Notes: generated by a model from the sequence alone, not told the origin. 58,736 bases of DNA from Candidatus Gastranaerophilales bacterium (GCA_016280955.1 JAEEHV010000054.1:1-58736), one strand, 5' to 3'. Shown: positions 8,517 through 18,295, counted from the stretch's first letter. A program made the numbers and translations.

Positions 8517-9980
8517 ATGGGAAAATTTAAAAATATTCTTTATAAAGTTTTTTTGGTTTTAATTTTTTTATTTGGAATATACATTCGGACAAATTTTTAT
8601 ATAGAAAATAACGTATTTGAAGATGATGAATGCAGACTTGCGTTATCTCTTATGAATAAAAACTGGTGGCAGGTTTTATTACCGCTTAGTCCATGGGCAA
8701 CAACACCTCTGTTTACGTTAATTTCAAAATATATTGCAGAGATGACAAATTACAGTGAATATGCACTGAAATTTATATCTTACATATCTTCCGTTGCCGG
8801 AATGTTTGTTTTTTATAAATTATCTTCGGAATATTTTAAAAGAAAAGTCATTATACTTGTTGCCTTGCTTTTATTTTCCGCAAATATGTTTCAGTTGTAC
8901 TATGCAACAATTTTTAAAACCTATTCTTTAGATGTTCTTATAGGACTTTTGCTTTTATATTACCTACCCAAAATCGATATATTAAAATTTGATACAAAAA
9001 AACTTATATGTACAACTCTTGTATTGTCTGTTATACCTCTGTTATCATTGAGTTCTGTTTTTTTTATTGCGGCATATTTTTGTATAAATATTTTTTATAA
9101 CTTTAAAAACAGAGAGTTTTGGAAAAAATTTCTTGTTATTATAATACCTTTCACTTTATTTATGGCACTGTATTATTTCCTGTATCTTGCTCCTGCAAAA
9201 ATTGTCATGCTTAATTCATATAAACATTATTATGATGATTTTTATAAAAAGTCTTTTTATGAGGTTTGTGCCTATAATTTACGTACTTTCTTCATGCCGG
9301 CTAAATTTATTTTATTTAATTTTCTGTTAATAATTGTATCAATATTGTTAATAATTTTTAATAAAAATATAAGAACAAAACTTGATATTTATTTATTATC
9401 ATCATTTGGTTTTTTAATACTTTTTTCTATGTTTCATTTTTACCCTATAATCGGACGAACCGGTTTGTTTATATTACCTGTTATTTTATTGCTGTTATTG
9501 AAACCGGCGGATGCTTATGATATTAAAAAACCGTTTTTCTGTTTTATATTTATTTTAACATTTTTGAGTTCTTTTGTATTTTTTAATCCTGTTTATTTAT
9601 ATTCTTTACGTTATATTTCACATTTTTATATCACATATTCACCAAAAGTATTAATACAGGATATTTATAACAAATATGACGAAAAAAACGATATTATTAT
9701 TGTAAATGAAGCATCACTATTCAGTTTTTTATTCTACAGAGAAAAGTATAAAATGTTCAATTTAAAATATGATTTTGTTGAGTGTACTGACAATAATACA
9801 TATTTAATTGTTGATTATATGAACAATTTGCCAAAAGATAAAAATTACTGGTTTTATTTTATAAAAGAATTTAAAAAATCACCTGAAGCAGCAATTTTTA
9901 TGAAATGGCTACAAAATAAAAATATTGAATATAAAAAACAAGACAGAGATTCTTATATTTTGTATTGGAAACAATTATAA
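8517..9980 (+). CDS. GT-C fold membrane glycosyltransferase (GT39/ArnT-like)
   Basis: 487 residues with roughly ten hydrophobic segments. The first loop after membrane segment 1 contains FEDDECRLALSL, the acidic DD/DE motif that binds the lipid-phosphate sugar donor in GT-C enzymes. The C-terminal ~100 residues form a soluble domain (DEKNDIIIVNEASLFSF, then YKKQDRDSYILYW). The family moves a sugar from a polyprenyl-phosphate carrier onto lipid or protein outside the inner membrane. Acceptor unknown. GGAG precedes the ATG. It is followed at 21 nt by yraN. Confidence 0.75.
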   Translation: MGKFKNILYKVFLVLIFLFGIYIRTNFYIENNVFEDDECRLALSLMNKNWWQVLLPLSPWATTPLFTLISKYIAEMTNYSEYALKFISYISSVAGMFVFYKLSSEYFKRKVIILVALLLFSANMFQLYYATIFKTYSLDVLIGLLLLYYLPKIDILKFDTKKLICTTLVLSVIPLLSLSSVFFIAAYFCINIFYNFKNREFWKKFLVIIIPFTLFMALYYFLYLAPAKIVMLNSYKHYYDDFYKKSFYEVCAYNLRTFFMPAKFILFNFLLIIVSILLIIFNKNIRTKLDIYLLSSFGFLILFSMFHFYPIIGRTGLFILPVILLLLLKPADAYDIKKPFFCFIFILTFLSSFVFFNPVYLYSLRYISHFYITYSPKVLIQDIYNKYDEKNDIIIVNEASLFSFLFYREKYKMFNLKYDFVECTDNNTYLIVDYMNNLPKDKNYWFYFIKEFKKSPEAAIFMKWLQNKNIEYKKQDRDSYILYWKQL

Positions 9981-10001
9981 ATTTTATAAAAACGGATTAT
10001 T

Positions 10002-10346
10002 ATGACAAATAAATCTATCGGAGAAAACGGAGAAAATATCGCAAAAACTTTTTTGGAGAAAAAAGGATACATAATTTTGGAAACAAATAAAAGATTTTCA
10101 AAATTATGTGAAATTGATATAATTGCATTAGAAAAAGATACTCTTGTATTTATTGAAGTTAAAACCAGAAAGACTGATATTTGCGGACATCCTTTTGAAG
10201 CAATTACAAAAACCAAATATAATAATATTAAAAAAGGAATATTTTTATATCTTCAGGAGCATAAAGAGTATAAAAAATACAGAATAGATGCAGTATCAGT
10301 TTTATTAAAACCTGAACTTAAAATAGAACATTTAAAAAATATATAA
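10002..10346 (+). CDS. yraN: YraN/UPF0102 family nuclease-fold protein
   Basis: 114 residues, normal length. The N-terminal GENGENIAKTFLEKKGY, then the restriction-endonuclease-like core CEIDIIALEKDTLVFIEVKT, with the D...ExK arrangement (Asp of EIDI, Glu and Lys of EVKT). The family is widespread; its precise role is not settled (Holliday-junction or DNA processing has been suggested). It probably shares a transcript with the preceding glycosyltransferase. Confidence 0.85.
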   Translation: MTNKSIGENGENIAKTFLEKKGYIILETNKRFSKLCEIDIIALEKDTLVFIEVKTRKTDICGHPFEAITKTKYNNIKKGIFLYLQEHKEYKKYRIDAVSVLLKPELKIEHLKNI

Positions 10347-10406
10347 ACTGATTGAATTTTTATAATTTAATAGTATATTTTTATAAGTAAGAATGAGAAC
10401 ATAATT

Positions 10407-11174
10407 ATGAAAAAATTTTTAACATTATTATTTTTCTTTACTTTTATAACGGTATGTATTGCTGAACAGGAACCTATACATAAAGTTATAAAGTGTAATG
10501 ATTCAACAAATATTTGTATTGTAAGAGATAAAATGCTTTATTACGGGCTTGCTGACAAGGATAATAATATTATCATACCAATGGAATATACAAATATTAA
10601 AGTAATACCTAATGAAGAAAATTATTTACTTGAAAAAAAATCAAAAACAGGTGAGTTTTTATATGGTATTGCAAACCAAAAAGGTGATATAACAATAAAA
10701 CCTGAATATCATTCAATTACAAAAACTGATATTCCGGGAAAATATAAATTCCAACCTGACTGGAATTTAAAATACGGTTTAATAGACGGAAGTACAGGTG
10801 ATATAAATATTCAGCCTGTTTATAATTATTTTCACAGATTGGGAAATGATGATTTTTGTATAGAAAAAGATTTAAAAGAAGGTATTATTGACAGTAATTT
10901 TAATCTTATAATCCCTGCCGAATATTACAGAATTTATGTAATGAACGGTTATAAATATTATACTCTTCATAAAGAGATTCATTTTATTAATAATGAAGGT
11001 ATTCCTGATAGCAAATTTATATATGGTATAGCAGACAGAACAGGTAAAATTGTTGTTCCGCTTGAATGTTCATGGATAGAACACGGTATAGCATCAACTT
11101 TTTATAAAGTGATAAAAGGCGGAAAAACTTATGAATTTGATGCAAATACAGGAGTTTTGGAATTAAAGGGATAA
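10407..11174 (+). CDS. secreted WG-repeat protein
   Basis: 255 residues with an N-terminal signal peptide (MKKFLTLLFFFTFITVCIAEQ). At least five repeats of the WG/KWG type follow: YGLADKDNNIIIPMEY, YGIANQKGDITIKPEY, YGLIDGSTGDINIQPVY, GIIDSNFNLIIPAEYY and YGIADRTGKIVVPLEC. Such repeats form beta-rich surface or secreted domains and probably bind ligands or proteins; no enzyme activity is expected. It converges on nrdG, with 4 nt between the stops. Confidence 0.8.
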   Translation: MKKFLTLLFFFTFITVCIAEQEPIHKVIKCNDSTNICIVRDKMLYYGLADKDNNIIIPMEYTNIKVIPNEENYLLEKKSKTGEFLYGIANQKGDITIKPEYHSITKTDIPGKYKFQPDWNLKYGLIDGSTGDINIQPVYNYFHRLGNDDFCIEKDLKEGIIDSNFNLIIPAEYYRIYVMNGYKYYTLHKEIHFINNEGIPDSKFIYGIADRTGKIVVPLECSWIEHGIASTFYKVIKGGKTYEFDANTGVLELKG

Positions 11175-11178
11175 ATTT

Positions 11179-11670
11179 TTAGGAGTTGTGCAGAACTATT
11201 TCACCTTTTTCCAGTGTTGGTTTTACATCAATAACTCTTTGATTTGAGCTGCCTACCCAATGAAGTTTCTGATCTAAAAGTTCTTCAACAAACTTGCCTT
11301 CAGCAATAACATCTATATCTGCAATTTCAGGAATATCTTTTATTTCTTCCCATAAAAATCCGGTATATAACCAAATATTTTTTTTCGGATATTCATCACG
11401 AACTTTTTTTATAAGTCTGAAAACTTCTTCCCTGTTAAAAGGATGTAAAGGATCTCCTCCGGAAAACGTAATGCCTTCTATATAAGGTTTGCTTAAATCA
11501 TCAAATAATTCTTTTTCTGCATTTTCATCAAACGGAATTCCGCCTGCTACATCCCATGTAATAGGATTTTGACAGTTATGACAATGGTGCGTACATCCTG
11601 CAACCCATAAAACTACTCTTAATCCGTCACCATTTAACATATCGTCTTTTGTTATATTGTGATAATTCAT
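11179..11670 (-). CDS. nrdG: anaerobic ribonucleotide reductase activating protein (radical SAM)
   Basis: 163 residues. The radical-SAM cluster motif C-x3-C-x2-C is at CTHHCHNC (residues ~26-33), followed by ITFSGGDPLHP. It generates the glycyl radical of NrdD, so the organism makes deoxynucleotides anaerobically. nrdD is not in the window. GAGAGGAAA precedes the ATG. Moderate similarity to other class III RNR activases is possible, but the MNYHNIT...DGLRVVLWVAGC start is typical of NrdG. Confidence 0.92.
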   Translation of the reverse strand: MNYHNITKDDMLNGDGLRVVLWVAGCTHHCHNCQNPITWDVAGGIPFDENAEKELFDDLSKPYIEGITFSGGDPLHPFNREEVFRLIKKVRDEYPKKNIWLYTGFLWEEIKDIPEIADIDVIAEGKFVEELLDQKLHWVGSSNQRVIDVKPTLEKGEIVLHNS

Positions 11671-11793
11671 TACTTTCCTCTCCGGTCGGGATACAGGGGT
11701 AAATTTTTTACCTAAACCTTATTATCCTCTTTTTTTCACTTTTCTCTTTTTTTCTATAATATCATTTCAAATTTTATTTGCCAAAAGATTAAC

Positions 11794-13020
11794 TTATATT
11801 AAAATTTGTGTTCCGAGCATTATCCTGTGAGAATCTTTTGTATTATCATTTTGGCAGAATACATAATTCAATATTAACCTTAAAGCCTGGCCTTTTATAA
11901 AATAATTAATTCCTAACGTATATTCTCTTTTTTTATTACCTGATATTGTTTTATCAGGTGTAAATTCATCATAACAGGCAAGCAGCTGAAGTTTTTTTGT
12001 TAACATATATCCTATTGTTGTATAAAAACCGGTTGCATGTTTTCTTGAATGACCGTAATAACCGTTATAACCGTTAGCATTTGCCCATTCAAATTCAGCC
12101 ATAAATTTTTTATATTCATACCCTACATAAGCTCCGGTTACAAAAAAATTATCATCACGATGTCCGCCATCAATACCACCGCCAATTTTAAGTTTTCCGT
12201 ATTTATCTTCCACATTGGCAAGCGGTTTTAAATTTATCCATCCTACAAATTCAGCACCCGGAAAAAATTCTTCAAAAAAAGTGTCTGAACTATATACACC
12301 TGCATCATAATCTAAATATTTAAAATCACCTTTTATTCTGCCGCCAATTCTTCTTGCAGTACCAAAATTTCTTGCTATTTGAGAACGTCCCAAAAATGCT
12401 AAAGTATATGCACTATTTCCGCCTTCCATACCTATTTGAGGTCTGAAATGTCCTATTTGTATTCTGTGATGAGGAATTTTATTGGTGCCAAAATAAACAT
12501 CAGAAAACAAAGTCTGAACATAGTTTCTTCCTGATGGATAAGGAACTCCTAACATGATTCTGAAGTCACCGTTATTATTTTTTAAAAAACCGTCAAAACC
12601 TATATTATGAGCATTTCCCATATATTTTGTATTAAAATTTCCGTTATCGGTAAAAGACATGTCAACCAATCCGTTAAAAGCACCCCAAACATGCCAATTA
12701 TCCATTATGGATTCTTCTTTACATTTATGTGTTAATATATCTCTGAAAAGATATTCAGGGCGGTCATATTCATTTATTTCAAGATGATAAACATTTTTTA
12801 ATTTATCTCTTAGTGTCATATTTTCATCATTTTCATTTATTTCAGCAGCCTGAACATTTGTTTCGTCCCCGTTTTCTTCTATTTGCGGGGGAGATAAAAC
12901 AACTTCTTCAAATATCTCTTCATTTTGTAATTCGGCATCACTTACTTTTGCTTCTGTTTTAGGTATATTTATAAAAATTAAAAATACCAAAACTAAAAAG
13001 TAATATATTATCTTTTTCAT
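11794..13020 (-). CDS. outer-membrane porin, phosphate-selective (OprO/P)-like
   Basis: 408 residues. Signal peptide (IFINIPKTEAK), then an acidic linker (residues ~25-70), then a beta-barrel with alternating aromatic and glycine sequence: HRIQIGHFRPQIGMEGG, FLGRSQIARNFGTARRIG, AEFEWANANGYNGYYGH and a final strand RIMLGTQILI. These correspond to the OprO/P-family pattern of a GKF/GHF strand followed by a plug-loop segment. Implies an outer membrane. Substrate cannot be read from the sequence. Monocistronic. Confidence 0.75.
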   Translation of the reverse strand: MKKIIYYFLVLVFLIFINIPKTEAKVSDAELQNEEIFEEVVLSPPQIEENGDETNVQAAEINENDENMTLRDKLKNVYHLEINEYDRPEYLFRDILTHKCKEESIMDNWHVWGAFNGLVDMSFTDNGNFNTKYMGNAHNIGFDGFLKNNNGDFRIMLGVPYPSGRNYVQTLFSDVYFGTNKIPHHRIQIGHFRPQIGMEGGNSAYTLAFLGRSQIARNFGTARRIGGRIKGDFKYLDYDAGVYSSDTFFEEFFPGAEFVGWINLKPLANVEDKYGKLKIGGGIDGGHRDDNFFVTGAYVGYEYKKFMAEFEWANANGYNGYYGHSRKHATGFYTTIGYMLTKKLQLLACYDEFTPDKTISGNKKREYTLGINYFIKGQALRLILNYVFCQNDNTKDSHRIMLGTQILI

Positions 13021-13092
13021 ATTATAAATTCTATCACAAAATACACCCGTTATAAGTTTTACAGTTTTTTATTTTTATTGTTTTTATTGTTG

Positions 13093-13098
13093 TATAAT
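13093..13098 (+). promoter_or_regulatory. candidate -10 box for a leaderless transcript
   Basis: A TATAAT ends 7 nt before the ATG at 13106, with no Shine-Dalgarno between them. The -35 region (TATTTT at 13070-13075) is weak. Confidence 0.35.
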
Positions 13099-13105
13099 AT
13101 TTTTT

Positions 13106-14293
13106 ATGAAAAAGATTTTATTAACTATTTTTTTATTAATTTCTGTTAACTCTGTTTTTGCATCAAATGAACTTAGTTTTATTTATATAAACGGTTCTAA
13201 CAACAATGATGAAAAAATGAAAAACTGGTATGAAAAAGGTGTAAATAAACTTCACCCTGTTTTAAAAAAGAAATTTTTAAAAAGTTCTGCTATAAAAAAA
13301 TATTATTCTAAAATAGGCGGAATTAATGTAAAAGAAAGTCCGGTTATTTATTTCTGGGGAGATAAAAGCAAAAACGACCTTGATTATGTAAAAAAACAGT
13401 TGGATATATCAAAAGCAATAAGTTCATCAGGTGCATATTTAGCAAGAAGTTTATTTGCCCAGTATTTACATGATGCAATATGGGTTCAGAAAACTCATAA
13501 CATGTTACCTATACTGGATGAACTTAATGAAACTGTTAAAAATGAAGTAAAAGAAGGTAATGATGTTATTTTATACGGTTATTCCGCAGGTACTTTTGTA
13601 ACCTATGAGTATTTATTTAATAAACTGGCTTATATAAATCTTGAAAAACTTTTTGAAGAACTTGGACAAGATAAGGAATTACTTGATTTTGTAAAAAATA
13701 ATCCAAGAAAAAATACATGTATATCTGCTCTTTCTTATAAATATGCAGGAATTGGAAATGTATCAGGTGCAGGACATTTAATACTAAATCAGAATAAAGA
13801 ACAGCTTAAAAAAAATTATCTTAAGATAGATGAAATGACAGAAAAAGCATGTATTCCTGACGGTAAAGTTAAGGGTGTTGTTAATTTTGCTTGTCCGCTT
13901 GTTTTATTTTATTCCGATATTTCAGATCCTAATTATGAGCTTAATTATTACAATAAATTAATGATTAAGTACATTATGGAAAACGGAATATTTTTAATAA
14001 CTGTTAATTTCAGGGAGGATCCTTTGGGATTTCCTATGAGTAACAATTTAACAGCTAAAGAAATGGAACAGAGGCTCGGTATGACAATAGATAATCCGAG
14101 CGGTGTTATTTATGACGACTCGGGAGTTTGGAGTAAACGTTTATTTATATTGGCTCATACTTCTTACTGGACTGCAAGGGGAACTTTTTCAAAAGCCATT
14201 GTTAAAAGTTTTGTAAACGGTTATAAATTCCAGTATGATCAAAAATATCAGAATAAAATTTTGAAACGTAACAGAAAAATTTCAGAACTATAA
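13106..14293 (+). CDS. secreted alpha/beta-hydrolase (lipase-like)
   Basis: 395 residues with a signal peptide (LLISVNSVFAS). The start of a hydrolase core is seen in LSFIYINGSNNND (oxyanion strand). The nucleophile elbow is LYGYSAGTFVTYEYL (G-x-S-x-G, Ser near residue 160). A possible acid (REDPLGF) and a His (LAHTSYW, near 355) lie in the expected order. Lipase/esterase-like activity in the periplasm or outside is inferred; substrate unknown. The ATG has no SD; a -10 box lies 7 nt upstream. Confidence 0.65.
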   Translation: MKKILLTIFLLISVNSVFASNELSFIYINGSNNNDEKMKNWYEKGVNKLHPVLKKKFLKSSAIKKYYSKIGGINVKESPVIYFWGDKSKNDLDYVKKQLDISKAISSSGAYLARSLFAQYLHDAIWVQKTHNMLPILDELNETVKNEVKEGNDVILYGYSAGTFVTYEYLFNKLAYINLEKLFEELGQDKELLDFVKNNPRKNTCISALSYKYAGIGNVSGAGHLILNQNKEQLKKNYLKIDEMTEKACIPDGKVKGVVNFACPLVLFYSDISDPNYELNYYNKLMIKYIMENGIFLITVNFREDPLGFPMSNNLTAKEMEQRLGMTIDNPSGVIYDDSGVWSKRLFILAHTSYWTARGTFSKAIVKSFVNGYKFQYDQKYQNKILKRNRKISEL

Positions 14294-14637
14294 TACTATT
14301 ATTTTTTATTATTTTATTATTTATTTATAAAAAAAATAATAATAATAATAAACTCAAATTATTTGTAATAAAGTGGTTGAAATAGTGTTAAAATAAGAGT
14401 TTTTAATGTAAAAAAAATTGTAAAATATAAGTAAAAAAGATGTGTATTTTGAACATTTATAAACAATAAAAATAAAAATAACAAAAAAATATAGATAAAT
14501 GTTCAAAACAAATACAGTTTTCTACAATCATTTAACAAAGTTATGAACAAAATAAAAACACCAAAAATTATTTTATATAAATAACATTTAAAGCTGTCAG
14601 GCTGAAGCAGACAGGCTTATTATTAACCTATATTTAT
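14294..14637. other. AT-rich convergent intergenic region with a 14-bp inverted repeat
   Basis: 344 bp without a gene, between convergent hydrolase and phosphohexomutase genes. It holds an AAT-repeat tract near 14330-14350, a perfect 14-bp inverted repeat (14447-14460 with 14495-14508; TTTTGAACATTTAT) with a 34-nt AT-only loop, and a weaker hairpin near 14591-14617 (AGCTGTC/GACAGGCT) just behind the mutase stop that may end one of the transcripts. No DnaA boxes or tRNA seen. Confidence 0.5.
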
Positions 14638-16005
14638 CTATACAACAAATTCATTTTTAAAATATTCAAGTTTTTCTTCAGAATTAGTTTCAAAATAAAT
14701 TCTTAAAAGAGGTTCGGTTCCGCTTGGACGCACCAGTATTTTTGTCTTTTGACCGAGCATAAGTTTTACTCCGTCTTTTGTATCAACATCAGTTATATTA
14801 TATTTACCAATAGTTTTGAAAGTTTGAACCTTTTTTATAATTTGTTTTATTTCTTTTTGATTATCAAGTTTTAAATCAATTCTGTCATTATAGAATTTAT
14901 TTTCAGCAAGTTCATACAATTCATTTTGGAGTTCAACCAATGATTTTCCGGAATAAGCCATTGCCTCTAAAACAAGTAAATTAGCAAGTAAACCGTCTTT
15001 TTCGGGAATATGTCCCTGAATACTCAAACCGCCTGATTCTTCACCGCCTATAATTACCTGATTTTTTCTCATAGCCTCTCCTACATATTTAAATCCTACA
15101 GGAGTTTCTATAATATCAACATCAAGTTTTTTTGCAACAATATCTATTAAAATACTTGAACCGACAGTTTTAACAATACTGCCTTTATATCCTTTTTCCA
15201 GCAAATGTTTCAGAAGTATTGCAATTATTTCATTAGGAGAAACATATTCACCGTTTTCATTTATAATTCCGAATCTGTCAGCATCACCGTCATTTGCAAA
15301 ACCAACAGAGTTTGGAGTATTTTTAACTTTAGTTATTAAATCCTTGAGAAAACGAGGTTTTGGATCAGGCATTCCGCCGCCAAACTGAAAATCATGATAC
15401 AAATGCAATGACTGAAATGGAATATTTTTTTGTTTTAATATTTCATCAAAATAACCTATTGATGCAGAATATAAACCATCATAGATTATATTTGTTTTTA
15501 ATTCTTTAATTTTTTCAAAATCAATAATTTTATCCAGATGTTCATAATACTTTATGCCAAAATCCGTTTTTATAAATTTACCATTATTTCCGCTTGGGAA
15601 TCCTTTATCCAAATCTTTAATAATTTCATCTGTAATTTCACTTGTTGCAGGTCCTGCATAATCAGGAATAAATTTTATACCAAGATATTCAGGCGGATTA
15701 TGTGAAGCTGTAAACATAATAGCACATGCATTTTTAAGTTTTGCATTATATGCAAGAACCGGTGTAGGAACAACTCTTGATGAAAAATAAACCTTAAATC
15801 CTTTTGCCTTAAGTACATTTGCACAAAAAGCAGAATATTCGTCAGCTTTGTTTCTGGGATCATAACCGACTAAAACAGGCTTGTCATAACCAAAATTATC
15901 TGCAATATATTTTCCTATGGCAATGGTTAAACGTTCTACATTTTCACCGTTAAAATCTTTGCCAAGTATTGCTCTCCATCCGTCTGTTCCAAATTTTATA
16001 CCCAT
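14638..16005 (-). CDS. phosphoglucomutase/phosphomannomutase family
   Basis: 455 residues. All four family motifs are present: active Ser in TASHNPP (Ser101), Mg-binding DGDADRFG, sugar loop GGEESGG and phosphate loop RPSGTEP. It interconverts hexose 1- and 6-phosphates, feeding glycogen, LPS or other sugar nucleotides (compare ugd at 47.2 kb). The sequence type (IKFGTDGWRAILG start) is that of bacterial/archaeal PGM/PMM of uncertain hexose preference. AAAAGGAGA precedes the ATG. Confidence 0.92.
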   Translation of the reverse strand: MGIKFGTDGWRAILGKDFNGENVERLTIAIGKYIADNFGYDKPVLVGYDPRNKADEYSAFCANVLKAKGFKVYFSSRVVPTPVLAYNAKLKNACAIMFTASHNPPEYLGIKFIPDYAGPATSEITDEIIKDLDKGFPSGNNGKFIKTDFGIKYYEHLDKIIDFEKIKELKTNIIYDGLYSASIGYFDEILKQKNIPFQSLHLYHDFQFGGGMPDPKPRFLKDLITKVKNTPNSVGFANDGDADRFGIINENGEYVSPNEIIAILLKHLLEKGYKGSIVKTVGSSILIDIVAKKLDVDIIETPVGFKYVGEAMRKNQVIIGGEESGGLSIQGHIPEKDGLLANLLVLEAMAYSGKSLVELQNELYELAENKFYNDRIDLKLDNQKEIKQIIKKVQTFKTIGKYNITDVDTKDGVKLMLGQKTKILVRPSGTEPLLRIYFETNSEEKLEYFKNEFVV

Positions 16006-16070
16006 TTATATATTCTCCTTTTGTATAAATAATTTTATTACAAATTAACACAAAATAAAATAAGAAAACT

Positions 16071-16104
16071 TTCTGTTGTATGTTAACAAATACATACAAC
16101 AGAA
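16071..16104 (-). terminator. rho-independent terminator
   Basis: A perfect 12-bp stem (16071-16082 with 16093-16104), 10-nt loop, followed on the minus strand by a T-rich tract. It lies 14 nt after the stop of the 16118-17356 gene. Confidence 0.65.
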
Positions 16105-16117
16105 TTAATCATCTTAA

Positions 16118-17356
16118 TTATTTTACGATACTCTTATATATGAGATTAGAAGCTTTTACGATAAAATCTTTTCCCTGTGGCGAATTATAAGGTCTGTTAG
16201 CTAAAATAACAATAATATACTTTTTATTATTCGGTGCATAAACAATTCCAGCATCACCAAGCATAGTTCCTATATCACCGGTTTTATGTGCAAATAAAGC
16301 ACCTTCACCAAGACCTGCTGCAATGAGTTTGTTATTTTTAACATGGCTCATATAATCTATGATATATTCTCTTGAATTAATGTTTAAAAATCCCGGATTA
16401 TCAAGATTATATAAAATTTTTGCCAAATCACTTGCTGTTGTTTTATTTGTTCCGTTTAAATCAGGAAGCCAAGTTCTTACATAAGTTTTTGAAATACCCC
16501 AGTCACGCAAACCGATGTTAATGTCATCCATTCCGCCCATTTTTGATATAAGCATATTTGTTGCGGAATTATCAGAATCCTGTATCATTGTTTTTGCAAG
16601 CTGATCAAGTGAATATTTTCTTCCCGTAGCTGAATATTGCAAATCACCTGAACCGGATGCTTTGTAATAATCAGTCAGTATCATATCATCATATATTGTC
16701 ATTTGTTTGGCTTCTATTGATTTGAATAATCTTACCAAAACAGGGATTTTAATTATACTTGCAGCAGCAAATTGTTCGTCTGCATTAATTTCAAGATATT
16801 GACCATTTTCATATTCCCATACATAAATTGCCGGATGAATACTGGGATATTGTTTAATTAAATCTTTTAACTGATTCTTTAACTCTTTCATTTCTGTTGT
16901 ATGATACATAGTTGTAACTTCACTATGCACTTTTTCAATAGTCGGAGTAAGCATAAGACGATTCATAAATAAATCATTGTTTACATAATTTGTTAAAGGA
17001 TTAGTCATAGAATACAAATCCGCGCCGTTAATATTATTTGTATTTTTAAAAGCCAAACCCTGCATTGTTTCAGTATTAATATTTATTTTAGTCGGGAATA
17101 AAATCTGTTTTACCAAATTATTAAAACTTACAGGAAATACGTAATACATATAAGCACTAAGTATAGAAAAAAGAATAGTGAGACGGAATAACTGGACTAT
17201 AGGGTTAACTTTTTTCTTGCGAATAACTTGTTTATGCTTACGTTGAGGGGTATGCTGATTATAATCTTCATTATAATCAGGTACAACATATAAATTCCGG
17301 TTGTTGCGTACTTGTCTGTATGCGTACAAATCAAAGTCCTCCGCTATTTCCCTCAT
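16118..17356 (-). CDS. membrane-anchored class A beta-lactamase-fold protein lacking the deacylation Glu
   Basis: 412 residues. A basic cytoplasmic N-terminus (HTPQRKHKQVIRKKK), one membrane segment (~52-75), a linker, then a serine-hydrolase domain from ~150. Motifs: S200-I-I-K203 (SxxK), SDN at 261-263 and KTG at 358-360. In the omega loop the class A pattern W-E-P-E-L-N is here W-L-P-D-L-N (296-301), so the residue equivalent to Glu166 is Leu297. In known enzymes that change blocks deacylation, so a penicillin-binding or peptidase role is more likely than antibiotic resistance. Inference from motifs only. Confidence 0.85.
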   Translation of the reverse strand: MREIAEDFDLYAYRQVRNNRNLYVVPDYNEDYNQHTPQRKHKQVIRKKKVNPIVQLFRLTILFSILSAYMYYVFPVSFNNLVKQILFPTKININTETMQGLAFKNTNNINGADLYSMTNPLTNYVNNDLFMNRLMLTPTIEKVHSEVTTMYHTTEMKELKNQLKDLIKQYPSIHPAIYVWEYENGQYLEINADEQFAAASIIKIPVLVRLFKSIEAKQMTIYDDMILTDYYKASGSGDLQYSATGRKYSLDQLAKTMIQDSDNSATNMLISKMGGMDDINIGLRDWGISKTYVRTWLPDLNGTNKTTASDLAKILYNLDNPGFLNINSREYIIDYMSHVKNNKLIAAGLGEGALFAHKTGDIGTMLGDAGIVYAPNNKKYIIVILANRPYNSPQGKDFIVKASNLIYKSIVK

Positions 17357-17510
17357 TCACATATTAACATTTTTATATCCTCGGCAAATCCTCTGAACGT
17401 AGGATTATGACCGCATAATTACTAAATTTTATAAATAGGTTAGTTGGGTAATTTTTTATAAAAAATGTTTGATGTAATATTTACTGCGTAATAAGGGAGA
17501 GATAACAACA

Positions 17511-18281
17511 ATGGACATTTCATCCGATGCTGCAATTTGTAATGCAGAGGATTATGAAAAAATTGAGCGGCAGAGAGAATCTTTTGTTGCATCAATAAGT
17601 CACGATTTGAAAAATCCGACAATAGCACAAATAAGAGCTTTAGAACTAATACTTAAGGGAAAATTCGGGCGGGTATTACCTCAACAGCGAGAAATTATGG
17701 AAATGGTACTTGATTCATGCAAATACATGAATTCAATGTTATGCTCGCTATTATATACATACAGAAATGAAAAAGGTACTATAAAACTTAATAATGAAGA
17801 AGTTTCCATAGCAGATTTAACTGTCGAATGTGTTGATGAAATGATTTATATGGCAAAAGATAAAGAAATTGATATTTCTGTTACAAATTCGGCAGATAAA
17901 GAAATAGTACATGGTGATAAAGTTCAGCTCAGACGTGTAATAATGAATTTGCTTACAAACAGTATTAAGTATGCTTTCAGGCAAACTAAAGTTTTTATAA
18001 ATGTTTATAACGAAGATAATTATACCTGTTTCAAATTTGAAAATGAAAGTCCTTACCTGTCTGAAGAAAAACGTAAAAAAATTTTTGCACGATATGTATC
18101 TTTTTCTCAGTCAGATAAAATAAACGGAATAGGTTTGGGTTTGTATGCTTCTCAGAAAATTGTAGAAGCTCATGGCGGAGAAATTTTTGTTGAAAGTTAT
18201 GAAGAAAACAAAAATGTATTTGGTTTTAAAATTCCCAATGATGAATATCTCAAAAATTCAGAAAGAACTGTAACCTTTTAA
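17511..18281 (+). CDS. orphan sensor histidine kinase without an input domain
   Basis: 256 residues. H-box FVASISHDLKNP (His near 28), N-box NLLTNSIKYAF, and G-box GIGLGLYASQKIVEAHGG. There is no membrane segment and almost nothing before the H-box, so signal input must come from another protein. No response regulator adjoins. The upstream region is divergent from the beta-lactamase-like gene. GGGAGAG lies about 12 nt from the ATG. Confidence 0.9.
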   Translation: MDISSDAAICNAEDYEKIERQRESFVASISHDLKNPTIAQIRALELILKGKFGRVLPQQREIMEMVLDSCKYMNSMLCSLLYTYRNEKGTIKLNNEEVSIADLTVECVDEMIYMAKDKEIDISVTNSADKEIVHGDKVQLRRVIMNLLTNSIKYAFRQTKVFINVYNEDNYTCFKFENESPYLSEEKRKKIFARYVSFSQSDKINGIGLGLYASQKIVEAHGGEIFVESYEENKNVFGFKIPNDEYLKNSERTVTF

Positions 18282-18295
18282 ATAACTCAAAAAAC

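Noticed and set aside
14294..14637. Replication origin in the AT-rich spacer
   Set aside because: No DnaA-box cluster (TTATNCACA) and no dnaA; AT-richness alone is not enough.
16118..17356. Antibiotic-resistance beta-lactamase
   Set aside because: Omega-loop Glu is missing (Leu297), so hydrolysis is unlikely.
17511..18281. Two-component system
   Set aside because: Only the kinase is present; neither neighbour is a response regulator.
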